Shown here: positions 18,089-25,760 of the stretch, piece after piece
Position numbering within the stretch: position 1 is the stretch's first letter
Layout: each line of letters begins with the position of its first letter
Virus record (IMG/VR): IMGVR_UViG_3300020020_000043
Coordinates: 1 to 51,481 of that record
Length of the DNA: 51,481 bases
Strand: one strand, 5' to 3'
Origin: a virus
The notes under the pieces: generated by a model
Databases searched by the model: none
Seen by the model: the letters and a program-made list of their open reading frames with translations, nothing else
Told to the model about the DNA's origin: nothing
Made by a program: the position numbers and the translations under genes

Positions 18089-19044
18089 CTTTGACCTCCG
18101 AATAGCCCAATCACTTCGCCGGCTTTGAAGGCGTGTGTATCGGGTTTGATATGCCACTGGATAGCCGTGGCGTGCTCGAACACAAGCGCAGCCATGCGCG
18201 CGTTCAACTTCCCTGTGGCCGGCAACTCGAGGTCGTCGGCTTCGAATGTTTCGTCTAGTAGCCTCAACCCAGCCTCTCGGAACTCGACGATGGGTATGCG
18301 CATGTCCGCCAGCTTCACCGCCGCATCCAGGACACCGGCCAATGCGCTGTGCGGTGTTGCCCAATTGACCTCTTCCAGTCCGGCAACGTAGCCATCGACG
18401 ACGTGTGTGGGCCATTGAGCGGCGATGAGTTGTGTCTTTACCCAGCAGCCGTCTTCAAAGAAGAAGGTGACGCTGTTCTCGGCCACGCCCATGTCCACAG
18501 GTTCGCCCTTCGTTGTTACTGCGTCGAAGCAGGCTGATGGCACGATGACCGTCGTGGGCAACACCGTGGGGAATGGCACTCGACACAGAATGACGTTGTT
18601 CGTGGCGTAGGCAAACCCGTTGTGTAGGCAGATGCCATTGGCCCAGATCTTCGAAGAGTCGGTTGCCACGAACGGTCGGAGCTGCTCAATGAGGGCGGCG
18701 ACACCGGGCGCTGTGTGGGAGGTTTTGGGCGTGGGGTCGGTACGTGGGTATTCCCTGGCGTCTGTTAGACCGATACGGGAGCGCCTGGCGTGTCCCACGA
18801 CCATTAAACTTGCGTCGGTTACCCGGAAGGTCGGGTCGCCATCACAAACGCCCCATGCGCTGGCCAGCTTCACGGCGTCTACCGTGCAGAGAGGCATGCT
18901 GCATGGAACGTCCACCGTGTAGCGCCCGTTATTCACCTGCGCGCGTCGTTCACCGTACTCATCGTCATAGACGTGTAGCTTCTGGAAAGCTGGCAGAAGC
19001 GTACCTATGTGAGCACATAAGTATTTGAGTGTTGTAAGGTCCAT
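18085..19044 (-). CDS. Beta sliding-clamp-like protein
   Basis: A 319-aa protein. The middle segment VATDSSKIWANGICLHNGFAYATNNVILCRVPFP resembles the conserved inter-domain region of DnaN-type clamps, and the pattern of repeated beta-alpha-beta units fits. It is a little shorter than bacterial DnaN (about 366 aa). A clamp encircles DNA and raises polymerase processivity. The gene is coupled to dpdA upstream (TAATG) and to a 76-aa gene downstream (ATGA). The identification rests on pattern similarity alone. Confidence 0.6.
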   Translation of the reverse strand: MDLTTLKYLCAHIGTLLPAFQKLHVYDDEYGERRAQVNNGRYTVDVPCSMPLCTVDAVKLASAWGVCDGDPTFRVTDASLMVVGHARRSRIGLTDAREYPRTDPTPKTSHTAPGVAALIEQLRPFVATDSSKIWANGICLHNGFAYATNNVILCRVPFPTVLPTTVIVPSACFDAVTTKGEPVDMGVAENSVTFFFEDGCWVKTQLIAAQWPTHVVDGYVAGLEEVNWATPHSALAGVLDAAVKLADMRIPIVEFREAGLRLLDETFEADDLELPATGKLNARMAALVFEHATAIQWHIKPDTHAFKAGEVIGLFGGQR

Positions 19045-19982
19045 TAGAAGAAAGTCACTGCTGACCGCATGAAGGTCGGGCGTCCGAGCTTCTTCATGTA
19101 GTGTTTGAAATAACGCAAGTTCCAGGCGTCGCGAGCGCCATAGTTTGTAGCGAGGTCCTCCGGTTTGAATCCTTCAGCATGTAATAGGTCGGTGACGTAC
19201 TTCTGCGTCACACTGTCCAGGCTCCAGAAGCTCTTGTCTTCCGTCTTCACGTTTGGACTTTTCTCGGAGAACGAGATGGCCCGACGCTTGCCACCAATGT
19301 CCATGATGCAGCTACCGAACATCGAGATCATGACCCACGACGTCGAGTCCACGGAGTACCATGGATAGCGTTCCATAAGCTCGAAGGTTGTCAGGCCGAA
19401 GCCGTGGACCTTCACCCGCGGGCTGCCGTCTGGGTTTGCCAGGTACTTGTCGAAGATGTGGTCAAGCCATTCAATGAGGTACGGTGTTGGCTCCGGTACC
19501 ATGCCGCCGATAAAGATGTAGTCGTAGCCTTCGTCCAGGTACCGCACCAGCCATTCATCACGGTCGCGTGCATGGTGTACGGGGCAGACCTGTACCGGGA
19601 GCTTGAGCGACTCTAGGTACTTCTGGTTCTCGTAGCTCTTGGCCTCAAGGCCCGCACCTATGGCGTCCACGTTGGATGCTATCTCAATGTAGTCTTGCGC
19701 CCCCACGATGTAGCGGGCGTAACGGTCCAGGTCCACTTTGATGCCCAGAGTGAACATCGAGAACGCACCTGAGTCCATGAATATCTTGTGCCCGTTACGG
19801 CGGATTATTTCATCGCATTGTCCTTTGCCGATGTAGTGATAGCTTTCAAGGTGGAACGGGTACGATTCGGCGGCAGCAGCAATCTGCATTGGATTGCCAC
19901 TTGTAGAGTCTGCCCGATGACCGTTGTAACGAGCAGCAGCATAAATCTTAATGCAGTCATCAAAACCCTCTGTATGGTTCAT
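19044..19982 (-). CDS. dpdA: DpdA-like DNA 7-deazaguanine transglycosylase
   Basis: A 312-aa TGT-superfamily protein. FMDSGAFSMF (D70) matches the DSGGFQ motif of tRNA-guanine transglycosylases, and a second Asp in VDSTSW (D212) is placed like the nucleophile. A GG-containing strand (YIFIGGMVPEP) and KVHGFGLTT also fit the barrel. In phages, DpdA exchanges guanine in DNA for preQ0 or its derivatives. Here it lies directly downstream of folE and a small zinc-ribbon gene, in one operon with queE, queD and queC. I choose the ATG at 19982, which overlaps the upstream stop as ATGA, over a GTG at 19988. Confidence 0.8.
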   Translation of the reverse strand: MNHTEGFDDCIKIYAAARYNGHRADSTSGNPMQIAAAAESYPFHLESYHYIGKGQCDEIIRRNGHKIFMDSGAFSMFTLGIKVDLDRYARYIVGAQDYIEIASNVDAIGAGLEAKSYENQKYLESLKLPVQVCPVHHARDRDEWLVRYLDEGYDYIFIGGMVPEPTPYLIEWLDHIFDKYLANPDGSPRVKVHGFGLTTFELMERYPWYSVDSTSWVMISMFGSCIMDIGGKRRAISFSEKSPNVKTEDKSFWSLDSVTQKYVTDLLHAEGFKPEDLATNYGARDAWNLRYFKHYMKKLGRPTFMRSAVTFF

Positions 19983-20155
19983 GGGCACTCAGTGAAGATA
20001 TATCTTGTGAAGCTCATTCCACATTTGAGGCAGTGGCTGGGTTCTTCGTCGACTCGCCCGTCTTCCATTCGCGTTTGGATATAAGCCCATTCGTGCTGAC
20101 ATCCAGGGTGATAAGAAGGAGACACATGAATAACAGTGCCCGAACTAGCATCCAC
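19979..20155 (-). CDS. Small zinc-ribbon-like protein between folE and dpdA
   Basis: A 58-aa protein read from a GTG at 20155, 8 nt after GGAGG at the folE end. An in-frame ATG at 20209 lies inside folE and lacks a good site. It contains CQHEW, then HCLKCG and a late Cys, a likely zinc-binding arrangement. Its stop overlaps the dpdA ATG. A second ORF in another frame uses the same ribosome site (see findings). Position suggests a link to preQ0 insertion, but this is speculative. Confidence 0.55.
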   Translation of the reverse strand: MDASSGTVIHVSPSYHPGCQHEWAYIQTRMEDGRVDEEPSHCLKCGMSFTRYIFTECP

Positions 20156-20159
20156 ATGA

Positions 20160-20750
20160 TCAGCCTCCGTTGCAGGCGGCGAGGAACTCGGCACGTGCTT
20201 TTGCGTCATCTTTGATGGCTCCCTTTAAGGCGTTTGTGATGGTGTAGTGTCCCTGCTGGCAGACGCCCCGACTCTCCATGCACAAGTGCCTGGCGCGTAC
20301 CTGTACGCCGACACCGAGGGGCTTGAGGTTACGGTCAATGGCCCCGGCAATCTGTGCTGTAAGCCGTTCCTGGACCTGTAGGCGCCTGGCGAATGCGTCC
20401 ACGACACGGTTGATCTTCGACAGCCCCACGATGCGGCCGTTCGGGATGTAGGCCACCGTAGCTGTGCCGAAGATGGCGGCGAGGTGATGCTCACAGTGAG
20501 AGTAGAGTGGAATGTTCTTCACCACGATCATCTCGTCAACACCGTCGGCGCCGTCCAGGAACGTCTTGAGCAGGCTATCCACGTCGACACGGTAGCCGGC
20601 TGCCCAGAAGTCGTGCCAGGCGTCAGCCACTCGTTGCGGTGTTTCCTGGATGCCCTCGCGTAGACCTTCTGAACGGCTCAGCCCTTCTATATGGCGTAGT
20701 TGTTCTTCGATCGACATCGACATGCGTAGTAGATCGTCGTCCAGCTTCAT
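20160..20750 (-). CDS. folE: GTP cyclohydrolase I
   Basis: A 196-aa FolE protein, the usual length. Signature stretches are present: SHCEHHLAAIFG (zinc ligands Cys and His), IPNGRIVGLSKINRVVDAFARRLQVQERLT, and the second zinc Cys in RHLCMESRGV. It converts GTP to dihydroneopterin triphosphate, the first step of preQ0 synthesis. It is coupled to queE by an ATGA overlap. A phage copy beside queC/D/E and dpdA indicates a boosted precursor supply for DNA modification rather than for folate. Confidence 0.95.
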   Translation of the reverse strand: MKLDDDLLRMSMSIEEQLRHIEGLSRSEGLREGIQETPQRVADAWHDFWAAGYRVDVDSLLKTFLDGADGVDEMIVVKNIPLYSHCEHHLAAIFGTATVAYIPNGRIVGLSKINRVVDAFARRLQVQERLTAQIAGAIDRNLKPLGVGVQVRARHLCMESRGVCQQGHYTITNALKGAIKDDAKARAEFLAACNGG

Positions 20751-21580
20751 TCAACACCTCCGAACAAGTGTGTCTGACACGTCATACGCCGGTTGTAGTC
20801 CATTGCCAGCCGGGCTGCGTGTCTGTAGTTGAGGGCCGTTGCCTTCTGGTCTATGAGTGTGTCGTCCCAGATGGTGGCTACCTCACCTGGCAAGGTGCTA
20901 CGCTTGTAGACGGCCATGCCGCTGATGTAGATGTTGTTCTCGGCAACCAGTGCGTCCTCTGGTACGTCGTGATACGAAGATGAGCTGTCTGCTGTCACCA
21001 CGTACTTGAGGTCCAGCACGTCGGCACTGTTTAGCCAGAGGTGCGGTATGGCCGGGTACGTGCTACGAGTGTGCGGCACTTTGGGTGAGCACACGAAGCG
21101 CATGTGGCCGTGCTTGCGCGCGGTGTCGATCATTTCTTCGCGTAGCAGCAACCCGTTCGTCTCAAACTGCCAGGTCGGCCGGCTGAGCATTCCGAAGTGT
21201 GGGTCGACCTGGGCAATGATGTGCTTGATCTGTTGCCACTGCAATAACGGCTCACCGCCGGTGAACACAATGAGGTCGCACTTGTGCGCTTGCAGCTCGT
21301 GCATAATGGCGTCGTGTGCCTGTGTCACCCGGCCATCCGCCAGGTGGAACTTTGTGTCGCACCATGGACAATCTTGCTTTAGTCCAATGTTGCAGCCGGC
21401 CAGCCGTATGAACAGAGCGGGTTGGCCGGCATACGGGCCTTCGCCTTGTATGGTGTGAAACATACTGTGAATCAGGAGCTGGTCGGGCTGTAGCATTTCG
21501 TACGAGGTCTTCGTTGCGTTGACGTCTGCGTTGATGACGGGGAATTTTCGCTTTGTGGGTGGATCAAGAAGGCTGTGCAT
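20747..21580 (-). CDS. queE: 7-carboxy-7-deazaguanine synthase
   Basis: A 277-aa radical SAM enzyme. After MFHTIQGEGPYAGQPALFIRLAGC come C63, C71 and C74, giving a CX7CX2C cluster motif rather than the usual CX3CX2C. The conserved WCDT follows. VFTGGEPLLQ is the SAM-binding GGE motif. It turns 6-carboxy-tetrahydropterin into 7-carboxy-7-deazaguanine. The Cys spacing is unusual, but variant spacings are known in this family. It starts 3 nt after the queD stop, with GGAA upstream. Confidence 0.9.
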   Translation of the reverse strand: MHSLLDPPTKRKFPVINADVNATKTSYEMLQPDQLLIHSMFHTIQGEGPYAGQPALFIRLAGCNIGLKQDCPWCDTKFHLADGRVTQAHDAIMHELQAHKCDLIVFTGGEPLLQWQQIKHIIAQVDPHFGMLSRPTWQFETNGLLLREEMIDTARKHGHMRFVCSPKVPHTRSTYPAIPHLWLNSADVLDLKYVVTADSSSSYHDVPEDALVAENNIYISGMAVYKRSTLPGEVATIWDDTLIDQKATALNYRHAARLAMDYNRRMTCQTHLFGGVE

Positions 21581-21582
21581 CG

Positions 21583-22041
21583 TCAGTTCCTAGGGTTAAT
21601 ATAGATTCCCGAGTTCTTGTCGTTCTCACGTACCTCGACGCTGATGACCCAGCATCGGCCTAACGACTTCGAGATTAGATGTCCGTTCACCCATTCGCAA
21701 ACCCATTGTGCCGTGCTTTCCATGCCAACACCGTAGGGCAGCAAGCGGATCTTGGCCCCGCCTGCTTGCTCGATAGCGCGGAACGCTGGCAGCAGCGGGT
21801 CGTCCTCACACAGTAGAAGCGTGTGGTCGAAGTATTCATCGAGGAACGACTTCACCCAGCCGAGCTGACCGAAGTCCACCACGAAACCGCAAGCGTCGCG
21901 ATCGCTGGACCCGAAGACGAAGTGGAAGCTGCGCGAGTACCCATGCACCAGCGCGCAGACCCCCTTGTGCCGGTGTTGCCTGTGCGCGCAAGGGTAGTTC
22001 CAATAGATTTTGGTACTCTGGTGTGGTGTGGTGTCGTTCAT
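21583..22041 (-). CDS. queD: 6-carboxy-5,6,7,8-tetrahydropterin synthase, variant QueD
   Basis: A 152-aa protein of the 6-pyruvoyl-tetrahydropterin synthase fold. H20 (PCAHRQ), catalytic-type C29 and H33 fit the CxxxHG motif, but the usual second His of HGH is Tyr (HGYSRSFHF); H40 may complete zinc binding. VVDFGQLGWVKSFLDEYFDHTLLL is the typical second half. This HGYSRSFHF form also occurs in a bacterial QueD subfamily, so it is probably active. The start overlaps the queC stop as ATGA. It supplies the QueE substrate. Confidence 0.85.
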   Translation of the reverse strand: MNDTTPHQSTKIYWNYPCAHRQHRHKGVCALVHGYSRSFHFVFGSSDRDACGFVVDFGQLGWVKSFLDEYFDHTLLLCEDDPLLPAFRAIEQAGGAKIRLLPYGVGMESTAQWVCEWVNGHLISKSLGRCWVISVEVRENDKNSGIYINPRN

Positions 22042-22913
22042 GCTTCCTCCGCATCTTTGTCGGTTGCTGTGCCAGGTGGAGGCGTGTGCTTCCAGTGTGT
22101 CGGGTCCCGTTCGAACTCCACAATCTCTCCCAAGGTAATGCCACTCGCCATTGCTGCCGGCCAGCGAGCTTTAATCGCTGCCCAGCGCTCTACAAGCGGG
22201 TCGGGAATACCAGCCTGACGGAACCCCTCTGCCCGCAGCACACAGGCGTGACACTTACCGCAGGGGGGCGTTTCGCCGGCATAGCAGGTATGACTCATGC
22301 CCATGACCTTCTTCCAATCTGGGAAGCTGGCAGCGAGCTTGACAGTCTCGGCCTTTGTGAGGCTGATGAGTGGGGTTAGTACACGGAGCTGCGGTCGGTC
22401 CGCCTTGATGTAGTCCGGCCGGTTCATTCCAAGGGCCTCTTGCATGGCAAACGTCGTGGCCGAGATGAAGTCGTCGGTGCAGTCCGGGTAGTTGGCGTTA
22501 TCCATTTGACACACGCCGGTGACGATGTCGTAGCAGTCCAGGGACAGTGCGAAGTTCGCCGCCAGGGTGAGGAACAGCATGTTGCGTAGCGGTACAAACG
22601 TGAGCTCAACGCGGTCCTGGATCACCTGCTCCATCTGGTTGAAGTTGCTGTACGTCTCGAGCTCCGCGTGTGGGTTGATGAGTGGGCTGCGGCCGCGGAG
22701 GGTGCCGGCAACGTTGATGATGCGGTGGAGGTCAACACCGACCATGCCGGCGATACAGGTCGCCGCGTCAATCTCGATACGGTGCTTCTGACCGTAGTCG
22801 AAGGTGACGGCGAACACCTCCTTATAGCGTTCCTTGGCCCATAGTAGGCACGTGGTTGAGTCCTGGCCACCTGACAATACGACAACGACCTTGTCGCGCT
22901 TATGCTCATTCAT
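22038..22913 (-). CDS. queC: 7-cyano-7-deazaguanine (preQ0) synthase
   Basis: A 291-aa protein with the PP-loop ATPase motif SGGQDSTTC near the N-terminus and the zinc cluster CYAGETPPCGKCHAC near the C-terminus. It makes preQ0 from 7-carboxy-7-deazaguanine, ammonia and ATP. There is no fused glutamine amidotransferase (Gat) domain of the kind that gives archaeosine-type bases in some phages. I choose the ATG at 22913, 6 nt after GGAG, over longer in-frame starts that overlap the previous gene. Confidence 0.92.
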   Translation of the reverse strand: MNEHKRDKVVVVLSGGQDSTTCLLWAKERYKEVFAVTFDYGQKHRIEIDAATCIAGMVGVDLHRIINVAGTLRGRSPLINPHAELETYSNFNQMEQVIQDRVELTFVPLRNMLFLTLAANFALSLDCYDIVTGVCQMDNANYPDCTDDFISATTFAMQEALGMNRPDYIKADRPQLRVLTPLISLTKAETVKLAASFPDWKKVMGMSHTCYAGETPPCGKCHACVLRAEGFRQAGIPDPLVERWAAIKARWPAAMASGITLGEIVEFERDPTHWKHTPPPGTATDKDAEEA

Positions 22914-23547
22914 TAACATCTCCATTTGACGGTGTTTCCTTGAGCTTCTTTTTGACGGCGGCGAAGCTGATACCGTTGTTGCGTGCCCAGACGCCGGTCT
23001 GGGTGACTGCGGTACCCTCCTTGCTGCCATTGGCGATGAGGGTTTCGATGAGTTCTTTACGACCGACAACGCCCTTGCGGATGTCGTTGAACCGTGAGTC
23101 CAGGTACTTGTGAATTGTGGCGACCGGGCCGTCTGGCTTTCGGAACCCCTCGTCTTTTGCTGCTGTCATGATTTGCTCCATGTGGGATGAGGCAGGTACC
23201 GAATCGCCGGCACCGTCCTCATCGTCCGTGGCCGACTGACTACCGCGAAGAATAGCTGTCAAAACCCGGAGAGCTGACGGGGCAATGGGCAGCATCTTGC
23301 GTGCCTCTGCCTTCATGTAGCTGGTCGCAAAATCAACCGGAGTGTACTCAAGGTCAACACCGGCTACCTTCTTGACTGGGATGTGGGAGAACTCGCGTTC
23401 GAAGTGATCGTTGTCGACTGTGCAGACTGCGAGTTGGGGACCGCTGATGCCGACGTAGTGTGTTAGCTTGGGACCGCGCTTGAAGACGCAGACCATGTTC
23501 CGATGTCGGTTGGCCCTGATGGCCATTCCATTCTGTTCTGTGGACAC
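22906..23547 (-). CDS. Hypothetical protein at the head of the preQ0 operon
   Basis: A 213-aa protein with a GTG start after AGAAAGG. The N-terminal half (residues 1-95) is mixed alpha-beta. After an acidic linker, the C-terminal part reads like a helical DNA-binding domain (GRKELIETLIANGSKEGTAVTQTGVWARNNG). I do not recognise a family. It is first in the leftward block leading into queC, with a TATAAT box and a hairpin directly upstream at 23574-23597. It could be a regulator or processing factor, but this is only positional. Confidence 0.6.
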   Translation of the reverse strand: MSTEQNGMAIRANRHRNMVCVFKRGPKLTHYVGISGPQLAVCTVDNDHFEREFSHIPVKKVAGVDLEYTPVDFATSYMKAEARKMLPIAPSALRVLTAILRGSQSATDDEDGAGDSVPASSHMEQIMTAAKDEGFRKPDGPVATIHKYLDSRFNDIRKGVVGRKELIETLIANGSKEGTAVTQTGVWARNNGISFAAVKKKLKETPSNGDVNE

Positions 23548-23573
23548 GTTTATTGCCTTTCTGTGGAGGTTTA

Positions 23574-23597
23574 ATTATAGGGGCAAAACGCCCCTAT
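23574..23597 (-). promoter_or_regulatory. Promoter-like TATAAT merged with a GC hairpin
   Basis: On the minus strand ATAGGGGC-GTTTT-GCCCCTAT is immediately continued into TATAATTAAACC. The 3' arm of the hairpin thus supplies the first bases of a perfect -10 box about 27 nt before the GTG at 23547. TTGTTT lies upstream at about 18 nt spacing. It looks like a terminator-promoter fusion separating the small early genes from the preQ0-replication operon. Confidence 0.55.
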
Positions 23598-23605
23598 AAA
23601 CAAGG

Positions 23606-23872
23606 TTAGAGGGGCACAATGCGGTGGCTGTATTCCCGGAACGCTACGAGGTGAGGCACCATGACTTGCAGTCCAGGGCGGAACGATTCTTGCTGCCCGC
23701 CGAAGACGTGGCGGGTGACCTCGAGGATGTATGCGTCGAAGCCATGTTCGCGGTTGCACGTTTCGACGACCTTGCCTTCGTGGTAGCAGTCGTCACGGCC
23801 CGCCATCGGTTGGAATTCGTATGCACGAATGATGTCGCCGACCTTGAACCGATTTGCATGGGAGATTTTCAT
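23606..23872 (-). CDS. Small early-type hypothetical protein
   Basis: An 88-aa protein. The ATG at 23872 is chosen because it follows AGAAAGG and overlaps the upstream stop as ATGA. MKISHANRFKVGDIIRAYE resembles a small beta-barrel opening, and there are two Cys residues in the middle. No known family or catalytic motif is seen. It belongs to the row of short leftward genes typical of phage early regions. Confidence 0.6.
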   Translation of the reverse strand: MKISHANRFKVGDIIRAYEFQPMAGRDDCYHEGKVVETCNREHGFDAYILEVTRHVFGGQQESFRPGLQVMVPHLVAFREYSHRIVPL

Positions 23873-24078
23873 GATGTACCTTTCTGTGTTGATGCACAAT
23901 TATAACCCGGATTCATCTCGGGTTCGTAGTTCCTCGCGTATTCTTTTGCGACGGTAATGTTCTTCGCGTAGGTGATGAACTTGCCGTCCGGCCCGTAGAC
24001 GGCGTAGACGCCAGGCTTGGAGACGGACAGGTTCGCCGTGAGGCCGTTGGCCAGGGAGTGAGTGATTGCGTAGCCCAT
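23869..24078 (-). CDS. Small early-type hypothetical protein
   Basis: A 69-aa protein with GAGGA before ATG. The core GVYAVYGPDGKFITYAKNITVAKEYARNYE is a compact strand-strand-helix unit like other tiny early proteins here. The final codons run through a CCGGGTTATAATTG stretch that looks like the promoter elements between neighbouring genes, so an embedded promoter for the next gene is possible. Function unknown. Confidence 0.55.
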   Translation of the reverse strand: MGYAITHSLANGLTANLSVSKPGVYAVYGPDGKFITYAKNITVAKEYARNYEPEMNPGYNCASTQKGTS

Positions 24079-24085
24079 ACCGTCC

Positions 24086-24532
24086 TCAGTCTACGTAGCG
24101 TGCGCCAGTAAGGCCCAGGCGTCGGTCCAGGGCGTCGAGTAGGTTGTGTGCCTTGGCCCTAGCATCCCGCGCCAGGGCGGCGTTATCTGCCGTGCCGTAG
24201 GGGTTGACACCGACGCACAGTCGTAGCACGCGCCTGGCTTGCCGTAGCAGTTCTTCGTCTGTGTGTTGTTTCTCGTTTGATGCTGGCATAGTGTTCTCTT
24301 TGAGGTGTTCACATGAGGGGCTGATGCTTCGGACGTCGGCGAAGATGTCGCGTACAAGCGTGTCGTAGGCAGGGTCTTTGATGGCGTAGGGGTAAAGCTC
24401 GTAGAGCACGGCGTGGATGACTTGCGGGCGCTCTTCGATGCAGCGCAAGCCCAGAAGTACCGTGATTTCTTTACGCACACGGCCCTTCTGTTCTTCGGGC
24501 CATTGTGCCCAGGGAATGTTCGTGTTAGTCAT
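24086..24532 (-). CDS. Hypothetical helical protein
   Basis: A 148-aa protein. I choose the ATG at 24532, inside the last codons of the upstream gene, over an in-frame start about 126 nt further upstream that gives a Ser/Thr-rich leader antisense-like to real coding. It begins MTNTNIPWAQWPEEQKGRVR and is predicted mostly helical, ending in a Leu/Arg-rich helix (LLDALDRRLGLTGARY). An internal ATG near 24289 could start a shorter form. No family is recognised. Confidence 0.55.
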   Translation of the reverse strand: MTNTNIPWAQWPEEQKGRVRKEITVLLGLRCIEERPQVIHAVLYELYPYAIKDPAYDTLVRDIFADVRSISPSCEHLKENTMPASNEKQHTDEELLRQARRVLRLCVGVNPYGTADNAALARDARAKAHNLLDALDRRLGLTGARYVD

Positions 24533-24776
24533 TGTAGACCCGGATGGTGACGCAGCCGAGGTTCTGCCTGTAGTCGACGGCAATGAGGTCGCGGTCGTTG
24601 CCCTCGAAGTGGTATTCGGTGCGGTTGAAGTGCTGGCCGTTGCCGAGGAAGTCGACAAACGTGAAGGCGACGGGCCAGGTGCCAGGGGGCCAGCCCAGGC
24701 TGGAGGCCTCGGCCGTGTAGCTGTGAAGGCTGGCGACGGTAAGGACGTCGAGGGTGTTGCAATCGGAGGTGATCAT
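24525..24776 (-). CDS. Small early-type hypothetical protein
   Basis: An 83-aa protein, probably beta-rich, with PPGTWPVAFTFVDFLGNG and a C-terminal DLIAVDYRQNLGCVTIRVYND. It overlaps the downstream start by 8 nt. A TATAAT box followed by a GGGGC-TTCG-GCCCC hairpin lies directly upstream (24796-24815). No function can be assigned from sequence. Confidence 0.6.
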   Translation of the reverse strand: MITSDCNTLDVLTVASLHSYTAEASSLGWPPGTWPVAFTFVDFLGNGQHFNRTEYHFEGNDRDLIAVDYRQNLGCVTIRVYND

Positions 24777-24795
24777 TTCTGGTGCTTTCTGTTGT

Positions 24796-24815
24796 GGGGC
24801 CGAAGCCCCATTATA
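24796..24815 (-). promoter_or_regulatory. TATAAT box followed by GGGGC-TTCG-GCCCC hairpin
   Basis: Reading leftward, TATAAT (24815-24810) is followed at once by a five-pair GC hairpin with a TTCG loop, then ACAACAGAAAGC and the ATG at 24776. The hairpin would lie at or near the 5' end of the transcript, where it could protect the mRNA. No good -35 box is seen. Confidence 0.5.
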
Positions 24816-24820
24816 GTTGA

Positions 24821-25627
24821 TTACTTGGCCACGATGTCCAGAACACGGTTGGCGAAGTTCCAGATGCCGGCGTTGAAGTCGATGTCCCGGTTCACGGCGT
24901 TGATACCGGACACGGTGATGGTGCGACCGCCGCGGTCCTGGGCGACGTACCCGCCCTTCATGGCGTTCTCCTGGACCCGGTTAAACACCGACCAGAGGGT
25001 GTTGCTATCGTCTTCTGCCCGGCGGATGGACAGGAGGCCGTCGACGTGGTCTTCGCGCTTCTCGCCCCACTTCAGGAGGGTTGCGCCCGTAGCGAACTCG
25101 ATGGCTTGCTGCTTGGTGAGCTCCACCTGCTTCATTTTCTCGACCCGCAGGAGCGCAGTGTTAGCGTGGACTTCGCGGATGATGTTCGTGCCGTCCAGAA
25201 TGTGGTCCATCATCTTGGGGTCGTTGTGCAGCACGCGAATGCTACCGTATTCGGCCGAGGGAATCATGAGGCCGTTGAGACAGGCCAGCACCTTGAGGGC
25301 CGCCATCATTTGATACGACGACGTGCGGTTGTGGCTGTTCGTCATGGCGATTTCAGGGACGAAGTCACCTACGGCCAGCTTGCCGTTGAGGTAGTCGTTG
25401 TGCACCAGACGCACGAGGTGCTTGGCGTAGGGCTTCTTTTCCGAGTTCATGGTGCGCGACTGGGACACCTGAACGACTTCCCAGCCTTCGGTGCGCATGG
25501 TGTCGATGACGTCGGCGGTGCGAACGAACTGATAACGGTCGGAAGCGCCGGGTGCGGGTTCGTTGGCAAACACGCTGGGAGCTGCGCGGGCGATGTCGGA
25601 ATTGGTAAGGGCGATGAGCTTGGACAT
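24821..25627 (-). CDS. DUF932 family protein
   Basis: A 268-aa protein matching the DUF932 / phage-plasmid-like pattern: WEVVQVSQSRT early, then PEIAMTNSHNRTSSYQMMAALKVLACLNGLM, and a C-terminal helical part. These proteins occur in plasmids and phages, often among early genes, and their function is not established. The ATG follows AGAAAGG. Upstream is a TACAAT box with a near-perfect CGCAACAC-c-GTGTTGCG dyad. Confidence 0.75.
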   Translation of the reverse strand: MSKLIALTNSDIARAAPSVFANEPAPGASDRYQFVRTADVIDTMRTEGWEVVQVSQSRTMNSEKKPYAKHLVRLVHNDYLNGKLAVGDFVPEIAMTNSHNRTSSYQMMAALKVLACLNGLMIPSAEYGSIRVLHNDPKMMDHILDGTNIIREVHANTALLRVEKMKQVELTKQQAIEFATGATLLKWGEKREDHVDGLLSIRRAEDDSNTLWSVFNRVQENAMKGGYVAQDRGGRTITVSGINAVNRDIDFNAGIWNFANRVLDIVAK

Positions 25628-25654
25628 GGTAGGCCTTTCTAGTTACTGGTTAAC

Positions 25655-25685
25655 CGCAACACCGTGTTGCGATGTACGTATTGTA
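25655..25685 (-). promoter_or_regulatory. TACAAT box with downstream 17-bp odd dyad
   Basis: TACAAT (25685-25680, minus strand) followed by ACGTACAT and the dyad CGCAACAC-c-GTGTTGCG (25655-25671). The dyad lies near the expected start site, an operator-like position, ahead of the DUF932 gene at 25627. One arm plus centre contains the octamer CAACACCG that is repeated through the window. A 19-bp dyad of the same design is at 27438. Confidence 0.5.
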
Positions 25686-25760
25686 TCGGGAAAAGTGGGC
25701 AACGGGCATGGGTTGCCTCACTTAGATGTAACAGTTTGTGTCAGTGGGATTTGTTGGATT

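Noticed and set aside
22038-23069. Longer QueC with about 50 extra N-terminal residues
   Set aside because: The extension overlaps the upstream gene and is Ser/Pro/Arg-rich; the ATG at 22913 has GGAG at good spacing and starts just before the PP-loop domain.
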